A stretch of 64,000 bases of DNA from Heterocephalus glaber (taxonomy: Eukaryota > Chordata > Mammalia > Rodentia > Bathyergidae): positions 13,690,816-13,754,815 of the forward strand of contig NW_004624784.1 in assembly GCF_000247695.1 (NCBI RefSeq), read 5' to 3'. Both the position numbers and the translations under genes were made by a program. Below, piece by piece: positions 47,061-57,299 of the stretch (position 1 is its first letter; the number at the start of each line of letters is the position of its first letter). The notes beneath the pieces were generated by a model. That model was given only the letters and a program-made list of their open reading frames with translations. It was not told the DNA's origin and made no database searches.

Positions 47061-47149
47061 TTTTTTTTTTTTTTCTGGCACTGGGAATCGAACTCAGGAC
47101 CTTGTGCTTGCCAGGCAGGTGCGGCACCACTGAGCTACATCCCTGGCCC
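47061..47149 (-). mobile_element. ID SINE in CD3D/CD3G intergenic region
   Basis: Antisense copy about 740 bp upstream of CD3G. Confidence 0.87.
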
Positions 47150-47889
47150 TACTGTGGACCTTTTTTACCCCCAATGACCAATGGGAATCTGAAACTCCAA
47201 ACTGCCCCAGTTGGATGTCATGTACCTGAAGACAGAGAGCTATGTCAGTCTTGCTCACTTCTCTATTTTGCTTGTGCCCCACATATAATGAGAATTCTGT
47301 TAATTATTGTTGATTTATTGACTGGCTGAGGGAGACAGAGGTCTGAGATCCTGGAAACTCAGCACAGGCCTGCCCGTCTACCACCCACCCCCAAAAGTGC
47401 AGAAATGTGCTGACTGATTGGAATTGTCCCACTTACTCCCTTCCAGGCAAGCACCAACCACGCTGATGATCTCAAAAGAACAGTGACAAAAACCTTTAGT
47501 GAAGGCTGGGACTGAGATGTTTTTCCATTCATGCCCTCAGACCCAAGCATCTGAGAGTCCAGCCTAAATTCATTAGTTCTAGCATCAATGACAACTGGCT
47601 GTGATCCTAGCAACAACTGGGGGCAGGGACATTTATCTCCCTTCTTCGGAAAAGGGCTCAGGCTCATCCCCCAACCCAGTATCAGAAGTGATTCTCAGGT
47701 CAAGCCTAGTCTTTGCATGGGAATTCAGCCCTCCCTCCTACACCCTGCACCCCTCAACGGAAAAGCAAAAAGCATGCACACCTGCAGCCCTGCTTAGGCC
47801 TCTGCAGGCTGCACTCAAAGCTGAGGGTGGAGGCAGTGGATTCTTGTCTTCTGTCAGGCACCCAGTCTGAAGGGTGCTGGGCGGAGCCA

Positions 47890-48017
47890 GGCTAGGTGCT
47901 ACACAGGCTGCTGGCCATGAGGGGCTGCTCTGCAGTTCCGCGGGGGAAGGACAGAGACTGACATGGAGCAGGGGAAGGGCCTGGCTGGCCTTATCCTGGT
48001 GATCATTCTTCTCCAAG
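47890..48017 (+). CDS. CD3G: CD3G exon 1: 5' UTR, start codon, signal peptide
   Basis: Leader resembles the human CD3G 5' UTR (GGACAGAGACTGACATGG at the start). ATG 47963, donor GTAAGA at 48018. The start position is approximate. An upstream ATG lies at 47917. Confidence 0.88.
47917..47961 (+). other. Upstream ORF (14 codons) in CD3G leader
   Basis: ATG at 47917, then 13 sense codons and TGA at 47959-47961, one base before the CD3G ATG. In the leader only if transcription starts upstream of 47917, as expected by homology. Likely to affect initiation; not expected to make a functional peptide. Confidence 0.5.
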
Positions 48018-51000
48018 GTAAGAACCTGCTACAGGGTCTGGCAGCCTGAGGAAGGGAGTACAGGAAGAGGTCATCTCCCAGAAGATGGAGATATTGGAAT
48101 CCTAACCTTGACCTGACCTCAGCTATCACCTTAGAATTCAAAGGAGAGGCAAAAATTAAGCCTCTTACTGTTCTTTGCTGGAGAGAAGCAGAGTCCAAGG
48201 GAGAGATAAGGTCCTTCTTTCTGAGAAATCAAAACAGAGACCTTAGCTAGCTAGAGAGAGGCCTGCTGCCGCCATCTTAGGCTTGATCATAGCCCCAAAT
48301 GGCAGGCAAAGAAACTGAAAGGAAAAGGTAACATGTTCTCTGATCCAGAGCTGGAGTTAGAAGTAGTATTTACTCATTTAGTTGGTCAGTTGGTCAACTG
48401 ACCAAAAGTATGGATGAGATCCTAATACCCAGAAGGATAAAAAGATGAATAAAAAATTTTTGTTCTAAAGAGCTCATAGTCTAATTGGAGAGTTAGGTTT
48501 CAGTATGGCCACACTGAGCACAAGGTTCAGTATGAACTCCTTGTACAAATTTCCAGTTCAAAATATCCAATAGGAGGTGGATGAACTAAGGTTGACACCT
48601 GTTCTCTGGAAGCACTGGGGGAAGCTAAAACCATAAAATCACACAAGTACTATGTGATATGTGAGAAAGACAGAGCTGAGAATGGAACTGTAAGACACCA
48701 CATTTTAAGGGATAGTTAGAGAAAAAAATCTCAAAGAGATAAAAGAATGATCAAAGAGCTTTAATGATCACATGAGTGATTATTGTACATGAATACAATA
48801 CCATGAAAACCAAGGAAGCAGAAAGCTTCTAGGAGAAAATTACCAAAAGTCTGAAAGCTAAAGAGAGCCCACCAATATAAAACTATATTTAAAATTTGTT
48901 TGTGGGATTTGGCAAAATAAATGTTATAGGTGATTTAGAAGAGTTTTGGTGGGGTAGTATGAGTGGAAGCCAAATGGATGAGTAGAAGGTAAAGGGCAAA
49001 TGTAGACTATTCTAGAAAGAAATTTAGAGTAGTAGGTGGAGGAGGAACTAGAGTCTAAGAAAGCTTTTGGAGCATAAGAGAAACTTGAGCACATTTCTGT
49101 CTAAAGGAGAAGATGGGGAGTAGAGCAAGGCCTGGAGCTGATGTTGGAAGGACAAAGCTAAGAATGGTCTTGAGGGCAGGAGGGGAAGGCAATTGCAACC
49201 ACTGAGACCATCAGAGAAAAAGTGTAGCTCCAGCCACACATAGGCTTGTAAACAAAAAGGAAGCTGAAGGAGATAGGCCCATAACAATACCTGGGTTCTT
49301 GAAAAATTAGGTGGGGGGGCCTGGGGATTTAGCTCAGTGGTTTCGCCACCTGCTGTGCAAGCACAAGGACCTGAGTTTGATTCCTGGTACCAAAAAAAAA
49401 ATTAGATGGGGGCAATGTCACTTCCTGAAACTCAGTGGGAAAATGGCTGAGTGGAAGACTTGAAAACAGTGGACTGTAGAATTATTTCTGAGAGAAAAAA
49501 GGAGGAGCTAGCTAAAGAAAACACAGGTTGAAGGGCAGTGCTGAAAGCACAGCGAGGCAGCTGGATACAATGGAAAGAGCACTGGGTTGAGCAATAGAAA
49601 ACACAGGCTCTAGGTCCAGCTCAGCCACCAGTGAGCTGTGTGCACTTGAACAACCCCTCCGCTCTCTAGCTCAGTTTGCATTCTGGTCAATCCAGAAATT
49701 TGGCTACATGAATTCTCAAGTCCTAAAAGGAAGCACCACAGATATGTGAAATTTTAAAATATCAGCAACCAGTGCCCTCTCCTTTCCTATGGAATCTGAG
49801 GTTCTTTTGTCCTTATCCTCCTGTACTGAACAGGTAGTTGGGGAGAAGGAATAGTAAGAAATCTGTTTGATGGCTAGTTGTGGCTTTTTCTTTCTTCTTC
49901 ATGGCTTTATCCATTCATATTTGATTCAACAAATATAAAGCTCCTATTCTGTCCTAGGCACTGTGCTGGATACTCCATAAAAATTCAACCCTGCACCAAG
50001 TTCTCAGATGGCTGACACCTTCCAGTATTCCTATCCTACTTTCACTCATGACCAGCTCTCCCCATCACGTATTCTACCTCTAGCTACACTACTTCGCTTG
50101 TCCTTTTCCAAACTGCTTGGCTATTTTTTGTACACAAAGTATCTTTCTCTGTTGGATGAATTCTAACCTGTTCAAGATTCAGCCAAATATCACCTCCTTT
50201 ATTAAGCGTTCTCTGAACTTCACCCTTGGGCAAAATCAATACCTTCTATTCCCTTTTATATGCATTCACATAAGTACTAAAAAATAATAAGTTCTATTAT
50301 TACTAATATTATTATTAAGTTCTATTATCTATTATTATTATTATTAATTACATACATTTCTTTTTTCCACTTCATTTAAAATTCCTTGAAAGTACAACTA
50401 ATTCTTCATATCACCACTCTCTTTTTTCACAATGCCTAATCACGGCAGATCATAATATTTCTCATAAAATGGATATTGCAGTGATATATGCATACCCATG
50501 TTTATAACAGCACAATTCGTAACAGCTAAATCTTAGAAGCAGCCTGTATGTCCATCAACAGATGAATGGATAAAGAAAATATGGTATTTATACACAATGG
50601 TGTGCTACTCTGCCATAAGCTTGAGTCACTTGTAAAAAATGGATGCACCCTGAGACCATAATGAAATAAATCAGACACATGAGTTTAAATATCACAAGGT
50701 GGGGCCGGGGATTTAGCTCAGGGGTTTTGCCACCTGCTGCGGAAGCGCAAGGAACCGAGTTCGATCCCTGGTACAAAAATAAATAAATAAATAAATGTCA
50801 CAAGGTTTCTCTTGTATGAGAAACCTAAAATATAAATAAAGAGCAAAATAAAAGATAGATAATAGAAAGTAAGGAAATAGGTCCTTCTCAAATGGGAAGG
50901 GGATCAAGAAAGAGAGGGAGGGGGAGGGATAAAAAGAAATTGAGATGTATTATGTACTGTACCAACTCCCTACAAGGAATGTATGCATTATGTACTGCAA

Positions 51001-54000
51001 AAATGTACTAATAAAAATAAAAATTTTTTAAAAGGAAATAGGAAAAAAAATCCACTTGAATTTTAGTGCTAGGTCTCTGTAGTACTCTACAATATAACTC
51101 TACTACTCCAAGTTTGGGACAGTTTGAACAGCTAACTTTCCTGGGACATGTGGGCTTTCTACAAGAAATAGATTGCTGGGCCGGGGATTTAGCTCAGCGG
51201 TTCCGCCACCTGCCTGGAAAGCTCAAGGTCCCGAGTTCAATCCCGGGTACAAAAAAAAAAAAGAAATAGATTGCCAAGGCTGAATATTTTAGAAATAACT
51301 CAGCTCTAAAATCCTGTGTCACTGGGGGTGGTGGTTCACACCTGTGATCCCAGCATTCTCGAGGCTGAGGCAGGAGGATCTCTATGAGTTCAAGGCCAGC
51401 CTAGGCTACATAGTGAGTTCAAGGCCAGTCTGAGCTACATAAGGAGACCATGTCTCAAAAAACAAAAAGACAAAACAAAACAAATAAAAGGCTGTGTCTA
51501 GGATACACCCACTGCTTGTCCAAGGTTTAGCTGCTAAAGGAGCAGAATATTCTGGATGGCATAGATAATACCTTTACATATACTGCAATCCAATTCTGAT
51601 GTTGATCCCCCAGAGTTAGTGTCAGATCCCACAAATTAAAGGCAAGATCCCAAGATTTTCCTCTCTGAAGCCAGGGATGTAGCTCAGTGGCACCGCAAAT
51701 GCCTGTCAAGCACAAGGTCTGAATTAGATCCCCAGTACAAAAAAAAACAAAACAAGATTTCCCTCTTTGTAAATGCAAACAACAAGCACAAGAATCCCCA
51801 GACCACTCATACTTCTGACAAATTGTCTGTACATCCCGGGGCTTCTTACATCTTAAGTTTGATAATTTGCTAGAATGACTCACAGAACTCAGGAAAGCAC
51901 TTTACTTTCTAATATAGCTTTACTGCCAGGGATTTAGCTCAGAGGCACCACACCTGCCTCTAATATAGCTTTACTATATAAGAAATAAAATGAAAAGACA
52001 GAGCAAGGTTTGGTAGGGTCCTGCCCTCCCCTTATGGAATCAGAACACATCACCCTCTGACACATTGATGTGTTCACCAACCAGGAAGCTCCATCAGTTT
52101 TTTGTTTTGTTTTGTTTTGTTTTTGGTACTGGGGATTGAACTCAGGACCTTGAGCTTGCAAGGCAGGCGCTGGAACCACTGAGCTAAATCCCTGGCTCCT
52201 CCATCAGTTTTTATTTATGTACATAGATATGACTGATTGAATCTTTCACTACTTAACTGAATTTAATCTCTAGCCGCTCCCCTCCCAGGGCTGTTGTCAG
52301 TGGCTTCAAAGCCCCAGTCCTCTAACCATGTAGTTGGTCTTGACCAGCCCCATTCCAAGTCATCTCCTTAGCACAAACTCCATCTTTTTTTTTTTTTTTT
52401 TTTTTTTGGTACCGGGGATCAAACTCGGGACTTTGTGTTTGTGAGGCAGGCAGCAGAATCAACAAGCTAAATCCCCGGCCCAGCACAAACTCCTTGTGAT
52501 CCAAGAGTCCTCCATGAATAACAACACTCTCCCACCACTAGTGAAATTCCATGGGTTTAGAAACTCCCACCCAGGAAATCAGACAAAAACCAAATAAATT
52601 CTTTATTATGACCTTGCTTTTAATTTGGTGAATTGAGGTACGGATACTGTCATTTCCATGGGTTAGGACCTTTTTTAATCTTGACCTCAAATAATCACTG
52701 GGATGCCCCAAAGAATTGGAACAATTCCATGTGCAACTGACCTATTTTCTGTCTCTACAGGTACCAAGTGCCAGAAGAAACAAGGTAGGAGAAATGGCTT
52801 CTTCCTATCCTTACTCTCTGGGGAAATTCATAAAAATGTTGCTTCCAGGAGGCCACATACCTATAGTTCCGGCACCTGAGAGGCTGAGGCAAGAGGATGA
52901 CAAGTGTTTTTGTGGTACCGGGGATCGAACTCAGGACCTTGCACTTGCAAGGCAGGTGTGGTACCACTGAGCTAAATCCCCGGCCTGAGGATGACAAGTT
53001 TGAGGCAAATCTAGGCTGGATAGCAAGTTCAAGGCCAATCTGGACTATGTAGAGAGACCATGTCTCAAAAACAAAGACAAGAGGCCCGGGGATTTAGCTC
53101 AGTGGTTTTGTCGCCTGCTACGCAAGCACGAGGACCTGAGTTTGATCCCCAGTACCAAAAAAAAAAAAAAAAGAAAGATAGAGAAAGAGAGAGAGAGAGA
53201 GAGAAAGAGAAAAGAAATGTGGCTTCCTACAATAGTAGTTCCATAGAAAGAAACAATTTAGGGGCCAGGAGTTAGCTCAGTGGTGACACACCTGCCTCAC
53301 AAATGCAAGGTTCTGTCCCCGGTACCATGGGGGACAATTTAGAGAGGATAAGACAATGGTAGTTCATAGCTGCTGTCTCCATTGCCAAACAAATCAGTTC
53401 CCGGGCTTGACCTGTTCTGGGCAGCTTTCCTGTAGCTAGATAATTAGTTGTCAGGTCCTGGAAGGAGGGATAGAAACCCTGTAAGAAGACATGTCTCAAA
53501 GTGTGACCTGTGAACCAACAGCATTGGCATCTAGGATGCAGAAACTCACCCAACCAGAACTACTGAATAGGACCTGAATTCTAACAGATTGCCCAGATGG
53601 TCTGTGTGCACATTCAAGTTTGAGAAACATTGCTCTGATGGTCTTCTCCTGGTAGGTCCCCTGAGACAGAGTGAAGTTCAGAGACAAGATCCTTAACAGA
53701 ATGTTGGCTTTTACCTTTCCAGAGGAGGATTTGATAAAAGTGGATGACAAACGAGAAGATGGCTCTGTACTTCTGATTTGTAACTTGAAAGACAAAAATA
53801 TCGAATGGCTTAAAGATGGGAATATGATAAACTCCACAAATTCAAATAAAAACACATGGAATCTGGGAAGTAGTACCAAGAACCCTCAAGGGATATATCA
53901 GTGTCGAGGAACAAACACAATTTCAAAGCCACTCCAAGTGTATTACAGAAGTATGTAATCTTATTTGGTTTGTTATAAAATTAAGCATTACTATCAGTTT

Positions 54001-54248
54001 TGGCCAACTTACTGTGTAGGTTTAAAATGGAAATAGATCCCATGCATGATTTACAGTAGTAGCCAATTCTCTTAATCTGTTTGTCTTGCTGAAGTATAAC
54101 AAGACAAGACAGGCATGGTGGTCCACACCTTTTAACCTCAGCACTCAGGAGGCTGAGGTAGGAGGAAGAGCAGTTGAGTTTGAGGCCAGCCTGGCCTACA
54201 TAGTGAGTTCAAGGCCATCCTGAACTACATGGTGAGACCCTGTCTCAA

Positions 54249-54283
<35 letters not shown>

Positions 54284-56466
54284 AGAGTGTTTGCCCAGCT
54301 TCTTGGAAACACATAACTAGTCCTGTAAAACCTGGTTTATTTTTGAATAGGCCCCATGCATTGGACCAGTTCAGCAGCATCTGTGAACTGAGTATGGGGG
54401 GTGGGGGAGGACACAGAGGAGATCGAAGGTGAGCAGCAGTAAGGAGAGGAGGGCAGTTGAGAGTGGAGGACAGGATCCAGTCTCCCCTCTGTTCTACATG
54501 GTTCCTGACTGTAAGGCTTCTCACTGAAGGGCAGTAAGGTCTTGGTTCAGGGATCTTCCCTTGCCATGCTACCCACAGAGGGAAGACCCTGCTGCCCTAG
54601 AGAGAGAGATTACCACTGGTAGGAGGAGAGACAGATCCAGAAGCGCAACATTCCTGTCCCAGTGGAGACTGTCCCTCTATGTGCCTTGTTCCCCACAGTG
54701 TGTCAGAACTGCATTGAGCTGAGCCCAGCCACCATATTTGGCTTTGTCTTTGTTGAAATCATCAGCACTTTCTTCCTTGCCATTGGGGCCTACTTCATTG
54801 CTGGACAGGATGGAGTGCACCACTCAAGAGGTAAAACAATGTTCACCTTGGCTGTGGGATGGGGCTACCTGAGGCCCTGGGCTTCCTTCCTACCACGCCA
54901 GACCCAACAGGAGAGCCAGAGTGGCATGGGTTGCTAATGTGCATGGCTAGGTGAGGCTCTGCTTCTGTGTGGCAGCATATTACCCTCCCACAGCCCAGCT
55001 CCCCAACTCATCCTGTGTTTAAAAGAAAATCTTTATTGAAGTAACATTTATATACAAAAACTGAATCACAAGCATATAGCTCAAAAAATATTTTTTATTG
55101 TTGTAGTACTGAGGATTGAACCCAGAGCCTTCACACTGAACTACATCCCTGGTTCGTTTTTATTTTTATTTATTTATTTTTGAATCAGGGTCTTGCTAAG
55201 TCAATTCATTGCCCAGGCTGGGCTTGAACATATGATCCTCCTGCCTCAGGCTCCCAGAGTGCTAGGATTACAGGTGTGCAACACCCAGCTTCCAAAAATA
55301 AATATAAGAAAGCTAAAATATCTGTGCAGCCAGCAGCCAGCTGAAGAGAAAAAAATATTAGCCTGGCATTGTGGCACACGCCTGTAATCTCAGCACTCTG
55401 GGAGGCAGAGGCAGGAAGATTGCAAGTTCAAGCCCAGCCTGGGTAACTTAGCAAAACCTTGTCTCAAAATAAAAATAAAAATTAGGGACTGGGGATTTAT
55501 CTCAGTGGCACTGCACCTGCCTTGCAAGTGCAAGGTCCTGAGTTTGATCCCTGGTACTGGAAAAAAAAAAAAGGCCTAAGAATGTAGCTCAATGTGAAGG
55601 TCCTGGGTTCAATCCCCAATAGTACCAAAAAAAAAAAAAAAAGAAGGAATGAAAATCACTTCACTGCCCATCCCTAAGAACTAGCACAGGGATGAATTCT
55701 TCCTGGGGTTTTTTTGTTTTTGTTTTTGTTTTTGTTTTTTGGTACCAGGGATTGAACTCAGGACCTTGCACTTTCGAGGTAGGCGCTGGAACCACTGAGC
55801 TAAATCCCTGGCCCTCATGCATTATTCTTATGCTGGCTTGTTTCACTTACCAATATGCTTGTGAGATTGACCCATGCTCTTGTGTGTAGATGGAGCCTAT
55901 GCTATTTAGTATTCTGTCAACCAATTTATTAACAATCTGTTTTATATGTATTTTGTTTATTTTGTGTTCAGCTTCAGACAAGCAGACTCTGCTGCCCAAT
56001 GACCAACTCTATCAGGTAATGGATGAGGACCAAATAAGACTTTGCTACAGTTAATGGGATTGAAAGTTTGGAATGGAGGCAGGTTACTTAAAAAATACTC
56101 CACAGGTAAGAAACTCAGTACAGCATACCAGACAACGGAATAGTTGTCCCTTTAGGTAGAATAGGAGAAATAAAGAAAGGGCTGAGAGAGACTAGGGTCA
56201 GGATCCACTGAGAACAAGGTGAAGAACACCCTGAGAGGGCTACACAGAGTAGACACACAGCTCCCAGCCATGCGTCTCTTTCAGTACGAGGACTGTGAAG
56301 CACTCCAAAGCCTTACACATGAAAAGCATCCAATAACTATGCACCAAATTCATTAACAAAGAATAGGAACATGAGTTTATGATGACACTGTCCTCTTCAG
56401 CCCCTCAAGGATCGGGAAGATGACCAATACAGTCACCTTCAAGGAAACCAGCTCAAGAAGAAGTGA
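47963..56466 (+). CDS. CD3G: CD3G, T-cell surface glycoprotein CD3 gamma chain (spliced, 182 aa)
   Basis: TCR-CD3 subunit that pairs with CD3 epsilon beside TCR beta and controls TCR down-modulation. Coding segments: 47963-48017, 52761-52784, 53723-53950, 54699-54830, 55972-56015, 56401-56466. All junctions are GT-AG and the frame is open to TGA. Leader [20 protein letters not shown]; cleavage probably after C22. Ig domain with C46 and C87 and the WNLGS motif. Stalk CQNC (104-107). Transmembrane helix about 113-137 with Glu122. The tail has [14 protein letters not shown], which keeps the regulated serines (145, 148) and dileucine motif, then an ITAM (Y160-L163, Y171-L174, spacer 7). The length equals human CD3G. 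Odd: the human-type sequons are absent and a new N-S-T lies at 63. Very confident. Confidence 0.97.
48018..49300 (+). other. CD3G intron 1, first 1.3 kb
   Basis: No clear repeat or exon; L2/MIR-like wording near 48400-48500 and 49000-49250. Confidence 0.35.
49319..49400 (+). mobile_element. ID SINE (CD3G intron 1)
   Basis: Flanks AAATTAGGTGGGGG / AAATTAGATGGGGG. Confidence 0.87.
49555..49695 (+). mobile_element. MIR SINE (CD3G intron 1)
   Basis: AATGGAAAGAGCACTGGGTTG through CACTTGAACAACCCCTCC. Confidence 0.7.
49980..50285 (-). mobile_element. L2 LINE fragment (antisense)
   Basis: Text such as TTCAGCCAAATATCACCTCC with TTCTCTGAACTTCACCC follows the antisense L2 3' pattern. In CD3G intron 1. 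Confidence 0.5.
50295..50350. repeat. (ATT)n-rich simple repeat (CD3G intron 1)
   Basis: Imperfect ATT/ATTATT run. Confidence 0.75.
50460..51035 (+). mobile_element. L1-type 3' end
   Basis: TGTCCATCAACAGATGAATG then a 3' tail ending ATGTACTAATAAAAAT. Same 3' tail as at 62480-63060. Split by an ID at 50703-50796. Confidence 0.6.
50703..50796 (+). mobile_element. ID SINE (CD3G intron 1)
   Basis: Inside an L1 tail; flanks TATCACAAGGT / TGTCACAAGGT. Confidence 0.88.
51177..51261 (+). mobile_element. ID SINE (CD3G intron 1)
   Basis: Perfect duplication AAGAAATAGATTGC. Confidence 0.9.
51320..51480 (+). mobile_element. B1 SINE with internal duplication (CD3G intron 1)
   Basis: Right part (GAGTTCAAGGCCAG...CTACAT) occurs twice. 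Confidence 0.8.
51669..51752 (+). mobile_element. ID SINE (CD3G intron 1)
   Basis: Flanks AAGATTTTCCTCT / AAGATTTCCCTCT. Confidence 0.85.
51925..51958 (+). mobile_element. 3'-truncated, tailless ID fragment (CD3G intron 1)
   Basis: Only the 5' 34 bp of an ID, with no 3' half or A-tail, between perfect 17-bp direct repeats (51908-51924, 51959-51975). Confidence 0.8.
52103..52198 (-). mobile_element. ID SINE (CD3G intron 1)
   Basis: Perfect duplication CTCCATCAGTTTTT. Confidence 0.9.
52382..52481 (-). mobile_element. ID SINE (CD3G intron 1)
   Basis: Perfect 12-bp duplication AGCACAAACTCC; about 280 bp before exon 2. Confidence 0.9.
52761..52784 (+). CDS. CD3G: CD3G exon 2: 24-nt microexon
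   Basis: Acceptor CTCTACAG, donor GTAGGA. Phase 1-1. Encodes GTKCQKKQ at the signal-peptide junction; same size as the human exon as I recall it. Confidence 0.9.
52855..53070. mobile_element. Old B1 split by an antisense ID SINE (CD3G intron 2)
   Basis: ID at 52906-52986 interrupts a sense B1; GAGGATGACAAGT is repeated around it. Confidence 0.8.
53083..53172 (+). mobile_element. ID SINE (CD3G intron 2)
   Basis: Full-length; tail passes into a GA-rich run. Confidence 0.87.
53262..53332 (+). mobile_element. ID SINE without A-tail (CD3G intron 2)
   Basis: Ends at GGTACCATGGGGG, with ACAATTTAG on both sides and no A-run; slightly shortened inside. Confidence 0.75.
53723..53950 (+). CDS. CD3G: CD3G exon 3: Ig domain
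   Basis: 228 nt, acceptor CTTTCCAG, donor GTATGT. Encodes [20 protein letters not shown] through QVYYR. Confidence 0.96.
54110..54285 (+). mobile_element. B1 SINE with (AAAT)n tail (CD3G intron 3)
   Basis: B1 with duplicated right part and tetranucleotide tail. Confidence 0.85.
54699..54830 (+). CDS. CD3G: CD3G exon 4: CxxC stalk and transmembrane helix
   Basis: 132 nt, acceptor CCCCACAG, donor GTAAAA. Encodes [16 protein letters not shown] and a helix with Glu122, ending GQDGVHHSR. Confidence 0.96.
55090..55290 (-). mobile_element. B1 + ID-like dimer, antisense (CD3G intron 4)
   Basis: TTGTAGTACTGAGGATTGAA then antisense B1. Confidence 0.7.
55361..55640 (+). mobile_element. B1 + ID-like dimer split by an ID SINE (CD3G intron 4)
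   Basis: B1 55361-55480, full ID insert 55485-55572, then the dimer's own right part 55573-55640. Confidence 0.75.
55711..55814 (-). mobile_element. ID SINE (CD3G intron 4)
   Basis: Antisense; (TTTTTG)n tail. Confidence 0.87.
55972..56015 (+). CDS. CD3G: CD3G exon 5: dileucine signal and first ITAM tyrosine
   Basis: 44 nt, acceptor TGTTCAG, donor GTAATG. Encodes [15 protein letters not shown]. Confidence 0.95.
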
Positions 56467-56484
56467 GCTCAGGACTCAGAGTAG
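56401..56484 (+). CDS. CD3G: CD3G exon 6: end of ITAM, stop codon
   Basis: Acceptor CTCTTCAG. Codes [21 protein letters not shown], then TGA at 56464-56466. After 18 nt of UTR a donor GTGAGT follows. An exon junction only 18 nt past the stop should not trigger nonsense-mediated decay. Confidence 0.94.
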
Positions 56485-57001
56485 GTGAGTTCTTCAACAC
56501 CAATTCTAAAGAAGTATCTTGCATCATATGTACCCTTACTGGGACCAGTGCTCATTACCTGGTCCAAGGAAAATATGAATTCTCTGTGTTTCTGTAAATC
56601 TCCTTAGAACAGGGCCTCAAGTCACAGAGATGCTGAATGTCAAACTTAACCTTATTAGAGTTTCTCAGCATCCACTATTAACATTTTGGGGCTAGTTAAC
56701 CCTTTGTGCAGGGGCTGTCCTGTCCATTGAAGGAGCTATAACATCATCCTTGGCCTTTATTTACCAGACCTCAGTAGTACCTCAGGTTTGGCAAGCAAAA
56801 ATGTGCTCAGACATCACCAGATGTCTCATTCAGAGCAAAATCACCTTTAGTTAAGAACTATTGACATATAGTAACCTTTTGATCAGCATATCAATCAGAA
56901 GTTCCAATTCAATAAATCCATCAAAAGTTTCAGTCAGAACATAAGTCTGAAAGCATTATTTAGTTCTCTGACCAACTGCAATTTTTCTTTTTTCAATCCA
57001 G

Positions 57002-57172
57002 GTGTTCTCCCTTCTATCCAGTTCTCGAAACAATACATTTCGGAGAGTTCCCAACAGAGATATTTTTTAGCCTTAAACCTAGTCTCAAGTTTCACACAGG
57101 TGACAAATGGTAAAGGGCTGTCACAGCAAATTTTAGGATTTTTTTCTCAAAATAAAATAAGTCAGAGCTGAG
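57002..57172 (+). other. CD3G: CD3G exon 7 (3' UTR only)
   Basis: Acceptor TTTCAATCCAG, then GTGTTCTCCCTTCTATCCAG, closely like the human 3' UTR exon. AATAAA at 57151. Sequence resembling the longer human UTR continues to about 57420, so a longer form is possible. Confidence 0.75.
57151..57156 (+). terminator. CD3G: CD3G poly(A) signal
   Basis: AATAAAATAAG context near the end of the last exon. Confidence 0.7.
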
Positions 57173-57299
57173 GGTGCTGGTTAATGGTAGAGCACTGGTC
57201 TAGCCTATATGACACCCTGAGTTCCATCCCCAGCGTGGGTGGGGGTGGGGGGCGGGTATAGCATGGTGTTTCAGGAGCGCCACCTACTGGGAAAGATTG

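Larger units (their letters stand above)
46430..47890. promoter_or_regulatory. Shared divergent CD3D/CD3G intergenic promoter region
   Basis: About 1.46 kb separate the estimated starts of the two paralogues, as in human. No TATA box in the usual place on either side. Contains a MIR-like piece (46825-47000) and an antisense ID SINE (47061-47149). The rest is unique sequence. Confidence 0.6.

Noticed and set aside
52761..52784. Free cysteine (C22) in mature CD3 gamma
   Set aside because: It lies at the likely -1 position of the signal cleavage site and is probably removed.
56464..57172. Intron in the CD3G 3' UTR as a nonsense-mediated decay trigger
   Set aside because: The junction is only 18 nt after the stop codon, and human CD3G has the same layout.
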